DNA of 64,000 nucleotides from Solimonas_A sp052035235 (GTDB lineage Bacteria > Pseudomonadota > Gammaproteobacteria > Nevskiales > Nevskiaceae): NCBI GenBank assembly GCA_052035235.1, contig JBPOHT010000026.1, positions 1 through 64,000 on the forward strand. The letters are read 5' to 3'. Shown here piece after piece: positions 39,438-49,208 of this stretch. The stretch's first letter is position 1. The number at the start of each line of letters is the position of its first letter. Below the pieces are notes generated by a model, which was not told the DNA's origin, ran no database searches, and saw nothing but the letters and a program-made list of their open reading frames with translations. The position numbers were made by a program, and so were the translations under genes.

Positions 39438-40913
39438 TCATTGATCGTTCTGCGAGGCGGTGGGCGCATCCTCTTCAGGAGAAGGGGCCGCTGGCGGTTG
39501 CTCTGCCGCCGACTCGGAATCCAGCACAGGCAAAGCGCGGGGCTTCACCAGCTGATCGGTAGGGTACGCCGCAAATTGCCGGTCAGGCCACCAGTCTGCT
39601 CCGAAGTCGACTAGCGATCCCTCATACCCGATGAACTGCATCAGAAGGCGATAGAAGAGGTCCAGACAGAGATGATAGTGATTGATAAGTAATTGAAGCG
39701 CGCCCTGGTCGTTGTCGACGGTTTCACCGTGGGCCGCCGAGTTTCGCAGTGTCTTCCAGGCCTCAAAGTGAGCTTGCCCAATGACCCCGATCTCTACGAA
39801 TCGGCGAAGTACATCGCCAACGCGAGGACGTGAGGCGTTTCCTAGGCTTGAAAGAACGCATGCCATTGCGCGCTCTTCAATGGCGGTCTTCTTTAGGATG
39901 GCTTTTGCCTTTTCGGCCTGTCTGAGGAATTCGGGGTCAAGGAACTCGTCAGACGCGTACATCTCTTTGATCACACCCTCGATCGCAACTGAGAGTATGA
40001 GCGCAGCAGTTTCAATGCTGTTCTCTCTGGCGCGAAGAATCTTCATCCAGAACTTATGGGCAAGGTTGCAGCGCTCGCGTGCAGTCTCGCTGGTTGACGA
40101 GGCACGCATCAGGTAACACAGGACGAAGGCATGAGCGTGCGCGGCCTGGTGAGGGCCGTGTAGCTTCATCGGCGGCGCCAGCCTGGCCGCATTGGGTTCA
40201 TGCAGATGGTTGTGAATGCGGATGATCTTCCTGTCGTGCAGTCGGAGTTCATCAATTATAGGCTGCATGTTCCGGCCAGCGAGGATAGATAGCGCTCGCA
40301 ACAAATCCTCCGACCGATCCTCCAATGCGGTTTCAGCTTTGAAGTTGATCCACACGCCTTCTTTATCCGCAGCCCGCCGCACTCGCCACAGAAAGCCCGA
40401 GGCGTCGTGCTCAAAGCGGTCCCTTGAGGTTTTTGTTTCGCCGATCTTGCTGAACTCATGCCATGGAAGGATTGGCAGGCCTGGAACAAAGGCTCTCAGC
40501 CCCGCGATGTTCGTTGACTGCTCGAAGTTCTCAACTTCCACCCTAAGCATGCTTGGGGAGGCTTGGATATAGGTGATCTCTTCGCTGAAATCGGGATTGA
40601 GCCACAGTCTGTTGGACGTCCAATGACGCCCGAACACGTCGATGCCCTCGAAATCGTAGTAGTACGAGTCTGGGATGAGCTGACCTGGCTTTAGCGAATG
40701 GGCTTCCTGGCGGTTGCTAAAGTCCGTCATCGGCATTCCTGGGGCAAAGAGCCGCAGTCGCAGGCCGCGATCGGCGTCCTGGGATACCAGGGCAGGGCCG
40801 GTGTATGTGTACTGTGGAGATGGGCCCACCTGGGTCAGCTTGCCGTTGGCGAGGGGCATTTCGAAGGTGCCCGCCAATAGCTTCGGCTGAATATCGTCCA
40901 TGGTTCCGGGCAT
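39438..40913 (-). CDS. Large HEPN-motif hypothetical protein, candidate defence protein
   Basis: 491 residues. C-terminal helical domain with RNSAAH in EAWKTLRNSAAHGETVDND (about 404-422) fits the HEPN R-x4-H RNase motif. The N-terminal part (LLAGTFEMPLANG, beta-rich through residue 170) is loosely like ApeA-type N-terminal domains. The end is a proline-, alanine- and glutamate-rich tail. HEPN proteins of this size are common in defence islands. It precedes SRAP by 37 bases and may be co-transcribed with it. Function inferred from one motif. Confidence 0.6.
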   Translation of the reverse strand: MPGTMDDIQPKLLAGTFEMPLANGKLTQVGPSPQYTYTGPALVSQDADRGLRLRLFAPGMPMTDFSNRQEAHSLKPGQLIPDSYYYDFEGIDVFGRHWTSNRLWLNPDFSEEITYIQASPSMLRVEVENFEQSTNIAGLRAFVPGLPILPWHEFSKIGETKTSRDRFEHDASGFLWRVRRAADKEGVWINFKAETALEDRSEDLLRALSILAGRNMQPIIDELRLHDRKIIRIHNHLHEPNAARLAPPMKLHGPHQAAHAHAFVLCYLMRASSTSETARERCNLAHKFWMKILRARENSIETAALILSVAIEGVIKEMYASDEFLDPEFLRQAEKAKAILKKTAIEERAMACVLSSLGNASRPRVGDVLRRFVEIGVIGQAHFEAWKTLRNSAAHGETVDNDQGALQLLINHYHLCLDLFYRLLMQFIGYEGSLVDFGADWWPDRQFAAYPTDQLVKPRALPVLDSESAAEQPPAAPSPEEDAPTASQNDQ

Positions 40914-40991
40914 AACGTGAAGCCATCCTTTTCGGGCAACTTGGTGTGCAGCTACTTCACCTTACCCGACCGCAAGCTTTTGGGGCAGAGG

Positions 40992-43900
40992 TCAATGGAA
41001 GTCCCGCGACGGCACCTGCAGGTCACCCAACCAATGGCTGTAGTCGCGTACCTTCTCGGCGACCACGTGTACCACCCCGTCCTGGTTCTGCAGGCGACCT
41101 CCGACGATCACCAGCTGCGAGGCGAGGATCTCGCGCCGCTGCTCCTCCTGGACACGATTCCAGACAATGACGTTGCTGACGCCGGTCTCGTCCTCGATCG
41201 ACAGGAACATCACGCCGGAGGCCGTGCCCGGGCGCTGGCGGTGCGTTACCAGGCCGGCGACCCGGACGCGTCGGCCGTCGCGATACAGGCGCAGCGCCTG
41301 CGCCTGGCTTACCTTTAGACGCGCCAGCCGAGGCCGCAGGACTGCCAGTGGATGGCGGCCCAGGGTCAGGCCGGTGCTCCGGTAGTCCGCCACGATGTCC
41401 TGGCCCTCGGTGGGCGGCTGGAAGCCGATCGGCGGCTCGGCCGCGGCGGTGCCCCGCAATAGTCCCGGCAGGCGCTCAATGCCCATCCCCTCCCATTGGG
41501 CGGCGTGCCGGCTCCCGGCCAGGGAGGCGAACGCGCCGGCGCCGGTGAGCAGCTTCACCTGGTGCCGGTCGATTCCGGTGCGGTCCACCACGTCGGAAAC
41601 GCCCCGGAAGGGCCCCTGGGAGCGCGCCTGGACGATTTTGAGGGCTTCCCCCTCCGCCAGGCCGCCGACGAGCCGCAGACCCAGCCTGACCGCCGGGGTG
41701 CCGTCAGGACCCCGTTCCAGGCTGCAATCCCAGCCGCTGGCCTGGACGTCGACCGGGCGGAAGGTCACTCGGGCCCTGCGGGCATCTGCGACCAACTGGG
41801 CGGGGGCGTAGAAGCCCATCGGCCAGCTATTCAGGAGAGCCGCGCAAAACGCGGCTGGCTCGTGGCGCTTCAGCCAGGCCGAGACGTACACCAGGATGGC
41901 GAAGCTCGCGGCATGCGACTCGGGGAACCCATAGCTGCCGAATCCCAGGATCTGTTGGAAAATCCGGTCGGCGAACTCCGGCGAGTAGCCGTTGCGGTGC
42001 ATGCCTCCCAGCAGCTTCTCCCTGAACTTGTCGAGGCCGCCCTTGCGCTGCCAGGCGCTCATCGAGCGTCGCACCTGGTCAGCTTCGCCGCCGCTGAAGC
42101 CGGCGGCCACCATGGCGATCTCCATCACCTGCTCCTGGAAGAGGGGCACGCCCAGCGTTCGTTCCAGGACCTCCTGCAGTTGCGGGCTCGGGTACTCAAC
42201 CTGCTCGCGGCCCATGCGGCGCCGCAGGTACGGATGAACCATATCGCCCTGGATCGGCCCTGGCCGGACGATCGCAACCTGCACGACCAGGTCGTAGAAC
42301 TTCCGGGGCTGCAGGCGAGGGAGCATCGCCATCTGGGCGCGTGACTCGACCTGGAACACGCCGGTCGATTCCCCGCGGCAGAGCATCTCGTAGGTTTCAG
42401 GATCCTCGGCCGGCACGTCCTGCATCCGCATCGGCTTTTTGCGGTAGCCGGAGACCAGGTCCAAGGCCCGGCGCACCGCACTGAGCATGCCCAGGGCCAG
42501 GCAGTCGATCTTCAGCAGCTTGAGCGTCTCGAGGTCATCCTTGTCCCACTGGATGATCGTGCGGTCAGGCATGGCTGCGTTCTCGACCGGCACCAACGTA
42601 TGCAACGGGTGATGCGAGATCACGAAGCCACCGACGTGCTGCGACAGGTGACGTGGAAATCCGATCAGGTCCTGAGTCAGTCGAACCAGCAGCTGGGCCC
42701 GGTGCGACAGGGGATCAATGCCGAGCTCCTGCAGGCGCTCGGGGAGCTCCTCTGCCTTCTCAAACCAATACACCGACTTGGCCAAGGCATCGACCTGATC
42801 CAGGGAATATCCCAGGGCCTTTCCGACATCGCGGATGGCGCTGCGCGGGCGGTAGCAGATGATGGTGGCTGCAAGTGCAGCGCGCTCGCGCCCGTAGCGG
42901 CGGTAGACGTACTGCATGACCTCTTCGCGCCGTTGGTGCTCGAAGTCCACGTCGATATCGGGCGGCTCATCGCGCTCGGCCGAGATGAACCGCTCGATGA
43001 GCAACCGGCTACGCGCTGGATCCACCTCGGTGATTCCCAGCGCATAGCAGACAGCGGAGTTGGCGGCGGATCCGCGCCCCTGGCAGAGGATGCCCTGCGA
43101 ACGCGCGAAGCGAACGATGTCCTCAACGACCAGGAAGTAGTGTTCATACCCCAGCTGCGCAACCAGGCGCAGTTCCCGGTCGATCTGCGCGCGCACCGCC
43201 GGCGGCGTCGTGGCGCCCCATCGGCGCCGCTCACCTTCCAGCGTGAGCGACCGCAGATGTTCAGACGGGGTTCGTTCCGCAGGAACCAGTTCTTCCGGAT
43301 AACGATATCGCAGGTCGGTGAGGCGGAAGCTGCATTTCTCCGCGATCTTTGCCGATTCCTGGAGAAGGGCTGGAGCAAACAGCTTTTGCAGTGTGGCGAG
43401 GGGACGGAGATGTCGTTCGCCGTTCGGCATCAGGGCATGTCCGGCCTCTGACAACGATTTGCCGATCCGCACTGCGGTGAGCACGTCGTGAAGATGCCGG
43501 CGCTGACGTTGGTGGTATTGCACGGCACCCACTGCGGTCAGTGGGATCCCGGAGGCCTCGCCCAGGGCGCGTAGCGCCTTCAAGCGATCCAGGTCCTCGG
43601 CCTCGAGGAGCTGGGTGACGCCGATCCAGGCCCGTCCGGCAAAGTGATCCTTGAACCAACTGACGTACTCCGCGCCGGAGTGGTAGTCGGGAATCCAGAT
43701 GGCGAGGCAATGAGGCAGTTCTTCCAGGTCCTGGAGCGCCAGGCGGTAGGTGCCCTTCGGCGCTCGCCGACGACCCTTGGTGATCAGCTGGCAGAGCTCG
43801 GTATAAGCCTCATGATCTGGAGCAAGCAGGACGATCGTAGGGCCGCCCTGCAGGCGGATCTCAGTTCCGATGATGAGATGCAGCCCGGCTTCCGCTGCAG

Positions 43901-44057
43901 CTTCATGAGCACGCACGATGCCGGCAAGCGAGCATTCGTCGGTGATCGCCAAGGCACGATAGCCCTGCGCCGCAGCCGCGGCGACCAGTTCCTTCGGATG
44001 TGACGCCCCGCGCAGGAAAGAAAAGTTGCTGAGGCAGTACAACTCGGCATAGGTCAC
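40992..44057 (-). CDS. dnaE2: Error-prone DNA polymerase DnaE2 (ImuC)
   Basis: 1021 residues. PHP domain at the N-terminus (YAELYCLSNFSFLRGASHPK), polymerase C family catalytic acids in DIDVDFEHQRREEVMQYVYR, HLSQHVGGFVISHHP, GAGAFASL in the helix-hairpin-helix, and the OB fold (RVRVAGLVTHRQRPGTASGV) near the C-terminus. Length is right for DnaE2. Normally it forms the imuA-imuB-dnaE2 SOS mutasome; no ImuA or ImuB partner is present in this window, so it must use host partners or act alone. No LexA box (CTG-N10-CAG type) could be confirmed by eye. Confidence 0.95.
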   Translation of the reverse strand: MTYAELYCLSNFSFLRGASHPKELVAAAAAQGYRALAITDECSLAGIVRAHEAAAEAGLHLIIGTEIRLQGGPTIVLLAPDHEAYTELCQLITKGRRRAPKGTYRLALQDLEELPHCLAIWIPDYHSGAEYVSWFKDHFAGRAWIGVTQLLEAEDLDRLKALRALGEASGIPLTAVGAVQYHQRQRRHLHDVLTAVRIGKSLSEAGHALMPNGERHLRPLATLQKLFAPALLQESAKIAEKCSFRLTDLRYRYPEELVPAERTPSEHLRSLTLEGERRRWGATTPPAVRAQIDRELRLVAQLGYEHYFLVVEDIVRFARSQGILCQGRGSAANSAVCYALGITEVDPARSRLLIERFISAERDEPPDIDVDFEHQRREEVMQYVYRRYGRERAALAATIICYRPRSAIRDVGKALGYSLDQVDALAKSVYWFEKAEELPERLQELGIDPLSHRAQLLVRLTQDLIGFPRHLSQHVGGFVISHHPLHTLVPVENAAMPDRTIIQWDKDDLETLKLLKIDCLALGMLSAVRRALDLVSGYRKKPMRMQDVPAEDPETYEMLCRGESTGVFQVESRAQMAMLPRLQPRKFYDLVVQVAIVRPGPIQGDMVHPYLRRRMGREQVEYPSPQLQEVLERTLGVPLFQEQVMEIAMVAAGFSGGEADQVRRSMSAWQRKGGLDKFREKLLGGMHRNGYSPEFADRIFQQILGFGSYGFPESHAASFAILVYVSAWLKRHEPAAFCAALLNSWPMGFYAPAQLVADARRARVTFRPVDVQASGWDCSLERGPDGTPAVRLGLRLVGGLAEGEALKIVQARSQGPFRGVSDVVDRTGIDRHQVKLLTGAGAFASLAGSRHAAQWEGMGIERLPGLLRGTAAAEPPIGFQPPTEGQDIVADYRSTGLTLGRHPLAVLRPRLARLKVSQAQALRLYRDGRRVRVAGLVTHRQRPGTASGVMFLSIEDETGVSNVIVWNRVQEEQRREILASQLVIVGGRLQNQDGVVHVVAEKVRDYSHWLGDLQVPSRDFH

Positions 44058-44173
44058 GGACGGAGCCCCGGAGGGAGGGGCTACGGAATCTATGCCTGAC
44101 GCCTGTCAGGTATCAATCGGGGCAGGTGCATCTCCCGATGGCGGCGCAGTTTTTTCTTTGGGCGAACGGAAAT

Positions 44174-44638
44174 TCAGGTCCTGCGAGCGCCGGCCTCGCT
44201 CGGCTGGCGCTGGATTTTCCGGAAGTCCCATGGCGCGACCGGCGTGGGATCCCCCCACAGGCCACGCCCCGCCGCCTCCGCTTCCCGCTGCAGGCGCAGG
44301 CATGCGTCGACCTGAGTCAGATATTGCTCGTAGCACCACGCCATGCCCTGCTGAACCAGCGCGAAGTTGACGTTGATTCCCGCCAGGTCAACGTGCGCGA
44401 TCAGGCGCCCATAACGATCCTTCCCGGTCACCCTGAGTGAGATCGTTTGCTTGTACGTGTGATCGCTGAGGGCTTGCTTCGCGCGCGCGCCGAAGGCCTG
44501 CCGCTTTTCCGGTGCATCGACTTCCGCCAGGCGAACGGTTTGCTGCTCGCCTGAACCACATCGCACCTTCAGGGTGTCTCCATCGGTCACCCCGACAACC
44601 AGGCAAAGCAGTGCCGCTGCAGCAGAGCTCACGATCAA
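44174..44638 (-). CDS. Thermonuclease-like (SNase) nuclease
   Basis: 154 residues. A hydrophobic start (MIVSSAAAALLCLVVGV) is a short signal peptide. SNase OB-fold motifs: DGDTLKVRC, VRLAEVDAPEKRQAFG, KDRYGRLIAHVDL, INVNFALVQQGMAWCY, GRGLWGDP. Secreted or periplasmic DNase-like enzymes of this type are common on plasmids and ICEs near transfer genes. Lies 116 bases upstream of dnaE2 on the same strand. Confidence 0.9.
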   Translation of the reverse strand: MIVSSAAAALLCLVVGVTDGDTLKVRCGSGEQQTVRLAEVDAPEKRQAFGARAKQALSDHTYKQTISLRVTGKDRYGRLIAHVDLAGINVNFALVQQGMAWCYEQYLTQVDACLRLQREAEAAGRGLWGDPTPVAPWDFRKIQRQPSEAGARRT

Positions 44639-44902
44639 AGGACCGGTGGAAAGGTTGGAGCAATGGTGCCTGATGCGAACTGGTCTGCGCGAGAACTCGC
44701 AAGGTAGCGGGGAAATGGCTGGCTCAAGGGAAGGGGGAAGGGGAATGGCCCGTTACGGGGAACGGGCTTACCCGAAAGGGCTGCCGCATGCATGGTTTGC
44801 GGCAAAGGGCTGGGAAAAAGCTTCAAAGGTCTGTCGTGTTTTTCCGTGGAGGCCCCCTGGGGGCGTCAGTAGTGTTCGGTGCCTGTCCAGGAAGGCACCT
44901 TC
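44639..44902. other. Spacer with two inverted repeats upstream of the relaxase operon
   Basis: GCCCGTT/AACGGGC (44748-44754, 44761-44767) and TGCCGCA/TGCGGCA (44782-44788, 44798-44804), plus purine-rich GGGAAGGGGGAAGGGG before them. It separates the minus-strand nuclease from the + strand traI operon, so it should hold the traI promoter and is a candidate origin of transfer. No gene is visible. Confidence 0.4.
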
Positions 44903-45277
44903 ATGCTCGAATTGCACCAGCTCGAATCCGCCGGGCTCAATCGCTTCATCACGCCCTGCGCCCTGTTGGTCGAACGCTTCCAGGGCATCGAGGTCGCCCT
45001 CGATGATCCAGATGAAGCTCCTACGGAGTACCTGAATCGCATCTTCGCCGGCCTCGCCGGTGTGGAGCCCAGCGAGGCCGAGCAGACGCTGGTCAGCGCG
45101 CTCCGCACGCTGCCGGCCTACCGATACCGCGCTGGCGCCGCAGCCTGCGTCTGGAGCCCGCTGGAGGAGCCCCTGCGGCGCTTTCAGGAGCGCAACCCGG
45201 CTGTGAACTACTGGAGGAGCGAGGATCCACATCCCACGCCCGCCGCCGTCGACCGGTGGCTGCAACAATGGCTCTGA
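44903..45277 (+). CDS. Hypothetical protein ahead of the relaxase
   Basis: 124 residues from the ATG at 44903 with AGGAAGG upstream; an in-frame reading begins eight residues earlier. Soluble, mostly helical (MLELHQLESAGLNRFITPCA, SEAEQTLVSALRTLPAYRYR) and ends VDRWLQQWL. Overlaps the start of traI by ten bases, so translationally coupled to it. Family not recognised; probably a partner in DNA processing. Confidence 0.7.
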   Translation: MLELHQLESAGLNRFITPCALLVERFQGIEVALDDPDEAPTEYLNRIFAGLAGVEPSEAEQTLVSALRTLPAYRYRAGAAACVWSPLEEPLRRFQERNPAVNYWRSEDPHPTPAAVDRWLQQWL

Positions 45278-47172
45278 CCGACTGGTTCCGCCGGCGCCCT
45301 TCGGCGCCGAAGTCAGGGAGTGAACTGGAGCAATCCCGTTTCGAGATCCTCTCCGCCGACCAGCTGCTGGACCAGCACTCGGATCGAATGGGGGTGATCC
45401 GCCGGCACGTCGGCGTGCCGAGGGCTCACTGGAACGCGCTGTATGACCCGGTGTTCAAGGCCTACGCCTACTTCGTGCAACAGTGCCCGGCCTCCGAGGC
45501 CCATCACCACGCCGGTGCCGGTGGCCTCATCAAGCACGGCCTGGAAACCGTCGAGAAGGCCCTGGCACTGCGCCGCGGCAAGCTTCTGCCACCCGGTGCC
45601 TCCGCTGAGGAGCTCGCCGCCAAGCAAGACGTCTGGACCTATGCCACGGCTACTGCCGCTCTGCTGCACGACATCGGCAAGCCGCTGGCGGACCAGCGCC
45701 TGCGGCTCTACGACGAGTCCGGCAAGGACCTCGGCGACTGGAACCCCTGGAAGGGCTTCATCGCGCCGCCGGCGGCGTCCTACCAGGTGCGGTTCGTTCG
45801 TGGCCGTCGCTACCGCCTTCATCCCCGCATTCCGCCGCTGCTGTCCCATCTGCTGATCCCCGAGATGGGCATGACCTGGCTGGCCGAGGACCTGGACGTC
45901 TTCGAGGCCTGGCTGGCAACCATCTCCGGGGGAGATTCCGAGCTCGCCGGCGAACTGGGCGAGATGATCCGGGCGGCCGACGGCTCATCGGTTGCGGTGG
46001 ACCTGTCCGGTGGCCAGGTCGCCCGCGTCTCCACATCCACGGCCAAGCCCCTCTCCGAGCGCCTGGCCACCGGCCTGCGCTTCCTGGTCGACCAGAACGT
46101 GCTGCCGCTCAATAAGCCCGGCGCCGCCGGCTGGGTGATCGCCGACGACCTATGGCTGGTCAGCAAGCGTGCCCTGGACGCGCTGCGCGACCACATGCTG
46201 CAGGAGGGGCAGGCGGGCATCCCGGCCAAGAACGAGCGCCTGATGGACGAGCTGCAGCAGCATGGAGTGCTGATGCCCAACGGCGATCGCGCGATCTGGC
46301 TGGCCACCGTCGAGCTCGCCGAGGGATGGACTCAGCAGCTGTCCCTGCTGAGGATCCCGATGGCCCGCATTTGGAGTGATCCAGCTGCAAGACCGCAGGC
46401 CTGCAACGGCCGGGTGATGCCGCAGGGTGCCAACGCCGCACCCGCTCCGCTGCCACCGCCGGCAGTGTCGCCGCCGGCGGCCGCGGTCCTTCCGACGACA
46501 CTGCAGCCGACTCCCGCCCCGCCGGCACCCCAGCCGAATCGAGACGAGATTCTGCAATCCCTGGCGGGCGCACAGCCACCGGCCAGCCTGGACGCGGTGC
46601 AGGCCGTCGGCATGGCCGCCCCAGACGAAGGGGATGGCCTGCAGACCCGGACGGTCCCTGCAGGTGCGAGCTCTGGTACTGACAGCTACGGCTTGATCCT
46701 GCCGCCCCTGCTCGGCGCCGACGAGCCGGCGCAAGTCGGGCCTGCTGTTGCGGTGAGCGCCGCCCCGCCAGGCTTTGGGGCGACTGTCGAGGAGGGCCAG
46801 CTGCAGAGCAACGACTTCATTGACTGGCTCAGGGATGGTCTGTCGACCGCGCGACTCAAGATCAACGTCGCTGATGCAAGAGTGCATACGGTTCCCGAAG
46901 GTCTCCTCCTGGTCAGCCCCGGCATCTTCCGCGACTTCGCCGGTGTCGAGGGCTGGGAGAACGCCCAGAAGAAACTACTCAAGCTCAAGCGGCACTTGAA
47001 GCGTCCAGACAGCACGAACATCTGGACCTATCGCGTGGTGGGCGAGAAGAAACAGAACGCCCTGCTTAAGGGCGTGGTGATTCCGAATCCCGGGGAGGCG
47101 CTAGGCCTGCAGCTCCCCGGCCCGAACAAGCACCTGGTGCTTCCCGGCACCAACGAAGGTGGTCAGTCATGA
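45268..47172 (+). CDS. traI: MobH-family relaxase TraI
   Basis: 634 residues from the ATG at 45268. TraI_2/MobH domain: SEAHHHAGAGGLIKHGLETV and TALLHDIGKPLADQRLRLYD (HD-type metal sites), and PRAHWNALYDPVFKAYAYFV. A proline-rich linker (about 395-450) leads to the C-terminal domain (NDFIDWLRDGLSTARLKINV, VEGWENAQKKLLKLKRHLK), the TraI_2_C winged helix. It nicks oriT and leads the strand into the recipient. Overlaps traD by four bases. Confidence 0.93.
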   Translation: MALTDWFRRRPSAPKSGSELEQSRFEILSADQLLDQHSDRMGVIRRHVGVPRAHWNALYDPVFKAYAYFVQQCPASEAHHHAGAGGLIKHGLETVEKALALRRGKLLPPGASAEELAAKQDVWTYATATAALLHDIGKPLADQRLRLYDESGKDLGDWNPWKGFIAPPAASYQVRFVRGRRYRLHPRIPPLLSHLLIPEMGMTWLAEDLDVFEAWLATISGGDSELAGELGEMIRAADGSSVAVDLSGGQVARVSTSTAKPLSERLATGLRFLVDQNVLPLNKPGAAGWVIADDLWLVSKRALDALRDHMLQEGQAGIPAKNERLMDELQQHGVLMPNGDRAIWLATVELAEGWTQQLSLLRIPMARIWSDPAARPQACNGRVMPQGANAAPAPLPPPAVSPPAAAVLPTTLQPTPAPPAPQPNRDEILQSLAGAQPPASLDAVQAVGMAAPDEGDGLQTRTVPAGASSGTDSYGLILPPLLGADEPAQVGPAVAVSAAPPGFGATVEEGQLQSNDFIDWLRDGLSTARLKINVADARVHTVPEGLLLVSPGIFRDFAGVEGWENAQKKLLKLKRHLKRPDSTNIWTYRVVGEKKQNALLKGVVIPNPGEALGLQLPGPNKHLVLPGTNEGGQS

Positions 47173-49208
47173 GCGAGTACTTCGACAACCGGCTGCGGCC
47201 GGCATTCGAATTCATTCCGGCGACGGTCCTGCTGATCGTCGGCGCCGTCCTGATGAACGACGCCGCCGGCGTCTTCCCGTTGATGCCGAAGCTGGCGCAC
47301 CTGGTGGCAGCTGCCTTCCTGGTGCTGGGAATCTACCGATTCTGGGAGGGCATGAAGATTGCGCGGTACCGCGCCAACCTTCGGAAGCTCCCGCGCTACG
47401 TGCTGGATGCCGAAGACATCCCGGTGTCCAACCACAAGCTCTTCCTGGGCAGAGGCTATGCCTGGGACCAGCGGCACAGTCAGCGCCTCATCGAGACCCT
47501 GAACCCCAAGGTACGTCACTTCCTCCTGCCGGGACGCGCGTATCGCTGGGCCCGCCAGTTGGAGATTCACTTCGAGCACACACCTTCCATGCAGTGGCTC
47601 GTGAAGCGCCTGGCGAGCGAAAGTGGCTGGAATCCGGTTGCACCGCTGCCACCCGTTGGCGGCAATCCGGCGCTGCATGGCGTCGGCCTCGAGGACGAGA
47701 CGGACATCTGGATGGATGTGGGTGACCGAGTTGCTCACGCCATCGTGCTCGGCACGACGCGCGTCGGCAAGACGCGCCTGGCTGAGCTCCTAGTCACCCA
47801 GGACATCCGCCGCGGTGAAGTGGTGATCGTGTTCGACCCGAAGGGAGACCTAGACCTGTTGCGCCGAATGTTCGCAGAGGCCAAGCGGGCAGGGCGGCTG
47901 GACCAGTTCCACATCTTTCACCTGGGGTACCCGGAGATTTCCGAGCGATACAACCCGATCGGCGAGTTTGGTCGAATCACCGAGCCTGCAGGACGCATCG
48001 CGACACAGTTGCCCGCCGAGGGCAACTCTGCGGCGTTCCGCGAGTTCGCCTGGCGATTCACCAATGTCGTGGCGCGCGCCCTGGTTGCCCTGGGCCGCAA
48101 GCCCGACTATGCGTCGATCGCGCGCTACGTGACCCACATTGAGCCGCTGCTGATCGAGTACCACGAGTTCTGGTTCGAGAACGAGGGCCAGGCGGACTGG
48201 CGCCAGGGCGTCCAGATGATTGCCTGCAACATTGACGACAAGAAGCTGCCGAATGCCCTCAAGGGGCGTGATCCGCGTGCGATCGCCTGTGTCAGGTTTG
48301 CCCGCGAACGTCAGTTGTTCGATCCCGTGGCGGACGGTCTGCGTAGCGCGTTCGAATACGACAAGACGTACTTCGACAAGCTGACGGCGAGCCTGTTGCC
48401 GCTAATGGAAAAGCTCACCAGCGGACGGACGGGCGCGCTGCTCGCGCCGGCCTATACGGATCTCGGCGACCGTAGGCCGATCCTGGACTGGATGCGCGTG
48501 ATCCGCGAACGCGGCATTGTGTATGTGGGGCTGGACGCCCTCTCTGACGTCGAGGTTGCGAGCGCGGTGGGCAACTCGATGTTTGCAGACCTCACCTCGG
48601 TCGCCGGCGCTCTGTACAAGTTTGGCGACACTCAGGGCCTGCCGACGATCGACGGGCACCGCCGGGCGAAGATCGCCGTCCACGCCGACGAGTTCAACGA
48701 GCTGGTCGGCAATGAATTCATCCCGCTGCTGAACAAGGCAGGTGGCTCCGGATTCCAGGTGACGGCGTATACCCAAACCGCTTCGGACATCGAGGCGGGC
48801 ATAGGTGACAAGGCCAAGGCAGGACAAATCTCAGGCAACCTCAACACCCTAATCATGCTGAGAGTGAAGAACGAAGAGACGGCAGAGTTCCTCACGAAGC
48901 AGCTTCCGAAAGTGAGGGTATTCACCAAGGTTGCCGAGTCACGTGTGACCGACGACAACAACCCCGAGAGCTTCACCGACTTCGTTTCGGCGAACGCTGA
49001 TCGCCTGACGGAAGTCGAGGCCGAGATGCTTCAGCCGGCCGACCTGGTGCAGCTGCCGAAGGGCCAGGCCTTCGCGCTGCTGAACGGCGGCCGACTGTTC
49101 AAGCTTCGCCTACCGCTCGCCGGCGCCGACCCGCTCATGTCCGAAGGCATGACGGAGATCGAGCAATGGTCGCTCACCAAGTTCGGAGGCTTCGGTCATG
49201 GCGGATAA
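47169..49208 (+). CDS. traD: Type IV coupling protein TraD
   Basis: 679 residues. N-terminal membrane helices (FIPATVLLIVGAVLMNDAAG and LAHLVAAAFLVLGIYRFW). Walker A VLGTTRVGKTRLAELL near residues 194-209, Walker B VVIVFDPKGDLDLL, and AYTQTASDIEAGIGDKAKAG typical of SXT TraD. Hexameric ATPase that brings the relaxosome to the secretion channel. Overlaps the next gene by 11 bases. Confidence 0.95.
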   Translation: MSEYFDNRLRPAFEFIPATVLLIVGAVLMNDAAGVFPLMPKLAHLVAAAFLVLGIYRFWEGMKIARYRANLRKLPRYVLDAEDIPVSNHKLFLGRGYAWDQRHSQRLIETLNPKVRHFLLPGRAYRWARQLEIHFEHTPSMQWLVKRLASESGWNPVAPLPPVGGNPALHGVGLEDETDIWMDVGDRVAHAIVLGTTRVGKTRLAELLVTQDIRRGEVVIVFDPKGDLDLLRRMFAEAKRAGRLDQFHIFHLGYPEISERYNPIGEFGRITEPAGRIATQLPAEGNSAAFREFAWRFTNVVARALVALGRKPDYASIARYVTHIEPLLIEYHEFWFENEGQADWRQGVQMIACNIDDKKLPNALKGRDPRAIACVRFARERQLFDPVADGLRSAFEYDKTYFDKLTASLLPLMEKLTSGRTGALLAPAYTDLGDRRPILDWMRVIRERGIVYVGLDALSDVEVASAVGNSMFADLTSVAGALYKFGDTQGLPTIDGHRRAKIAVHADEFNELVGNEFIPLLNKAGGSGFQVTAYTQTASDIEAGIGDKAKAGQISGNLNTLIMLRVKNEETAEFLTKQLPKVRVFTKVAESRVTDDNNPESFTDFVSANADRLTEVEAEMLQPADLVQLPKGQAFALLNGGRLFKLRLPLAGADPLMSEGMTEIEQWSLTKFGGFGHGG

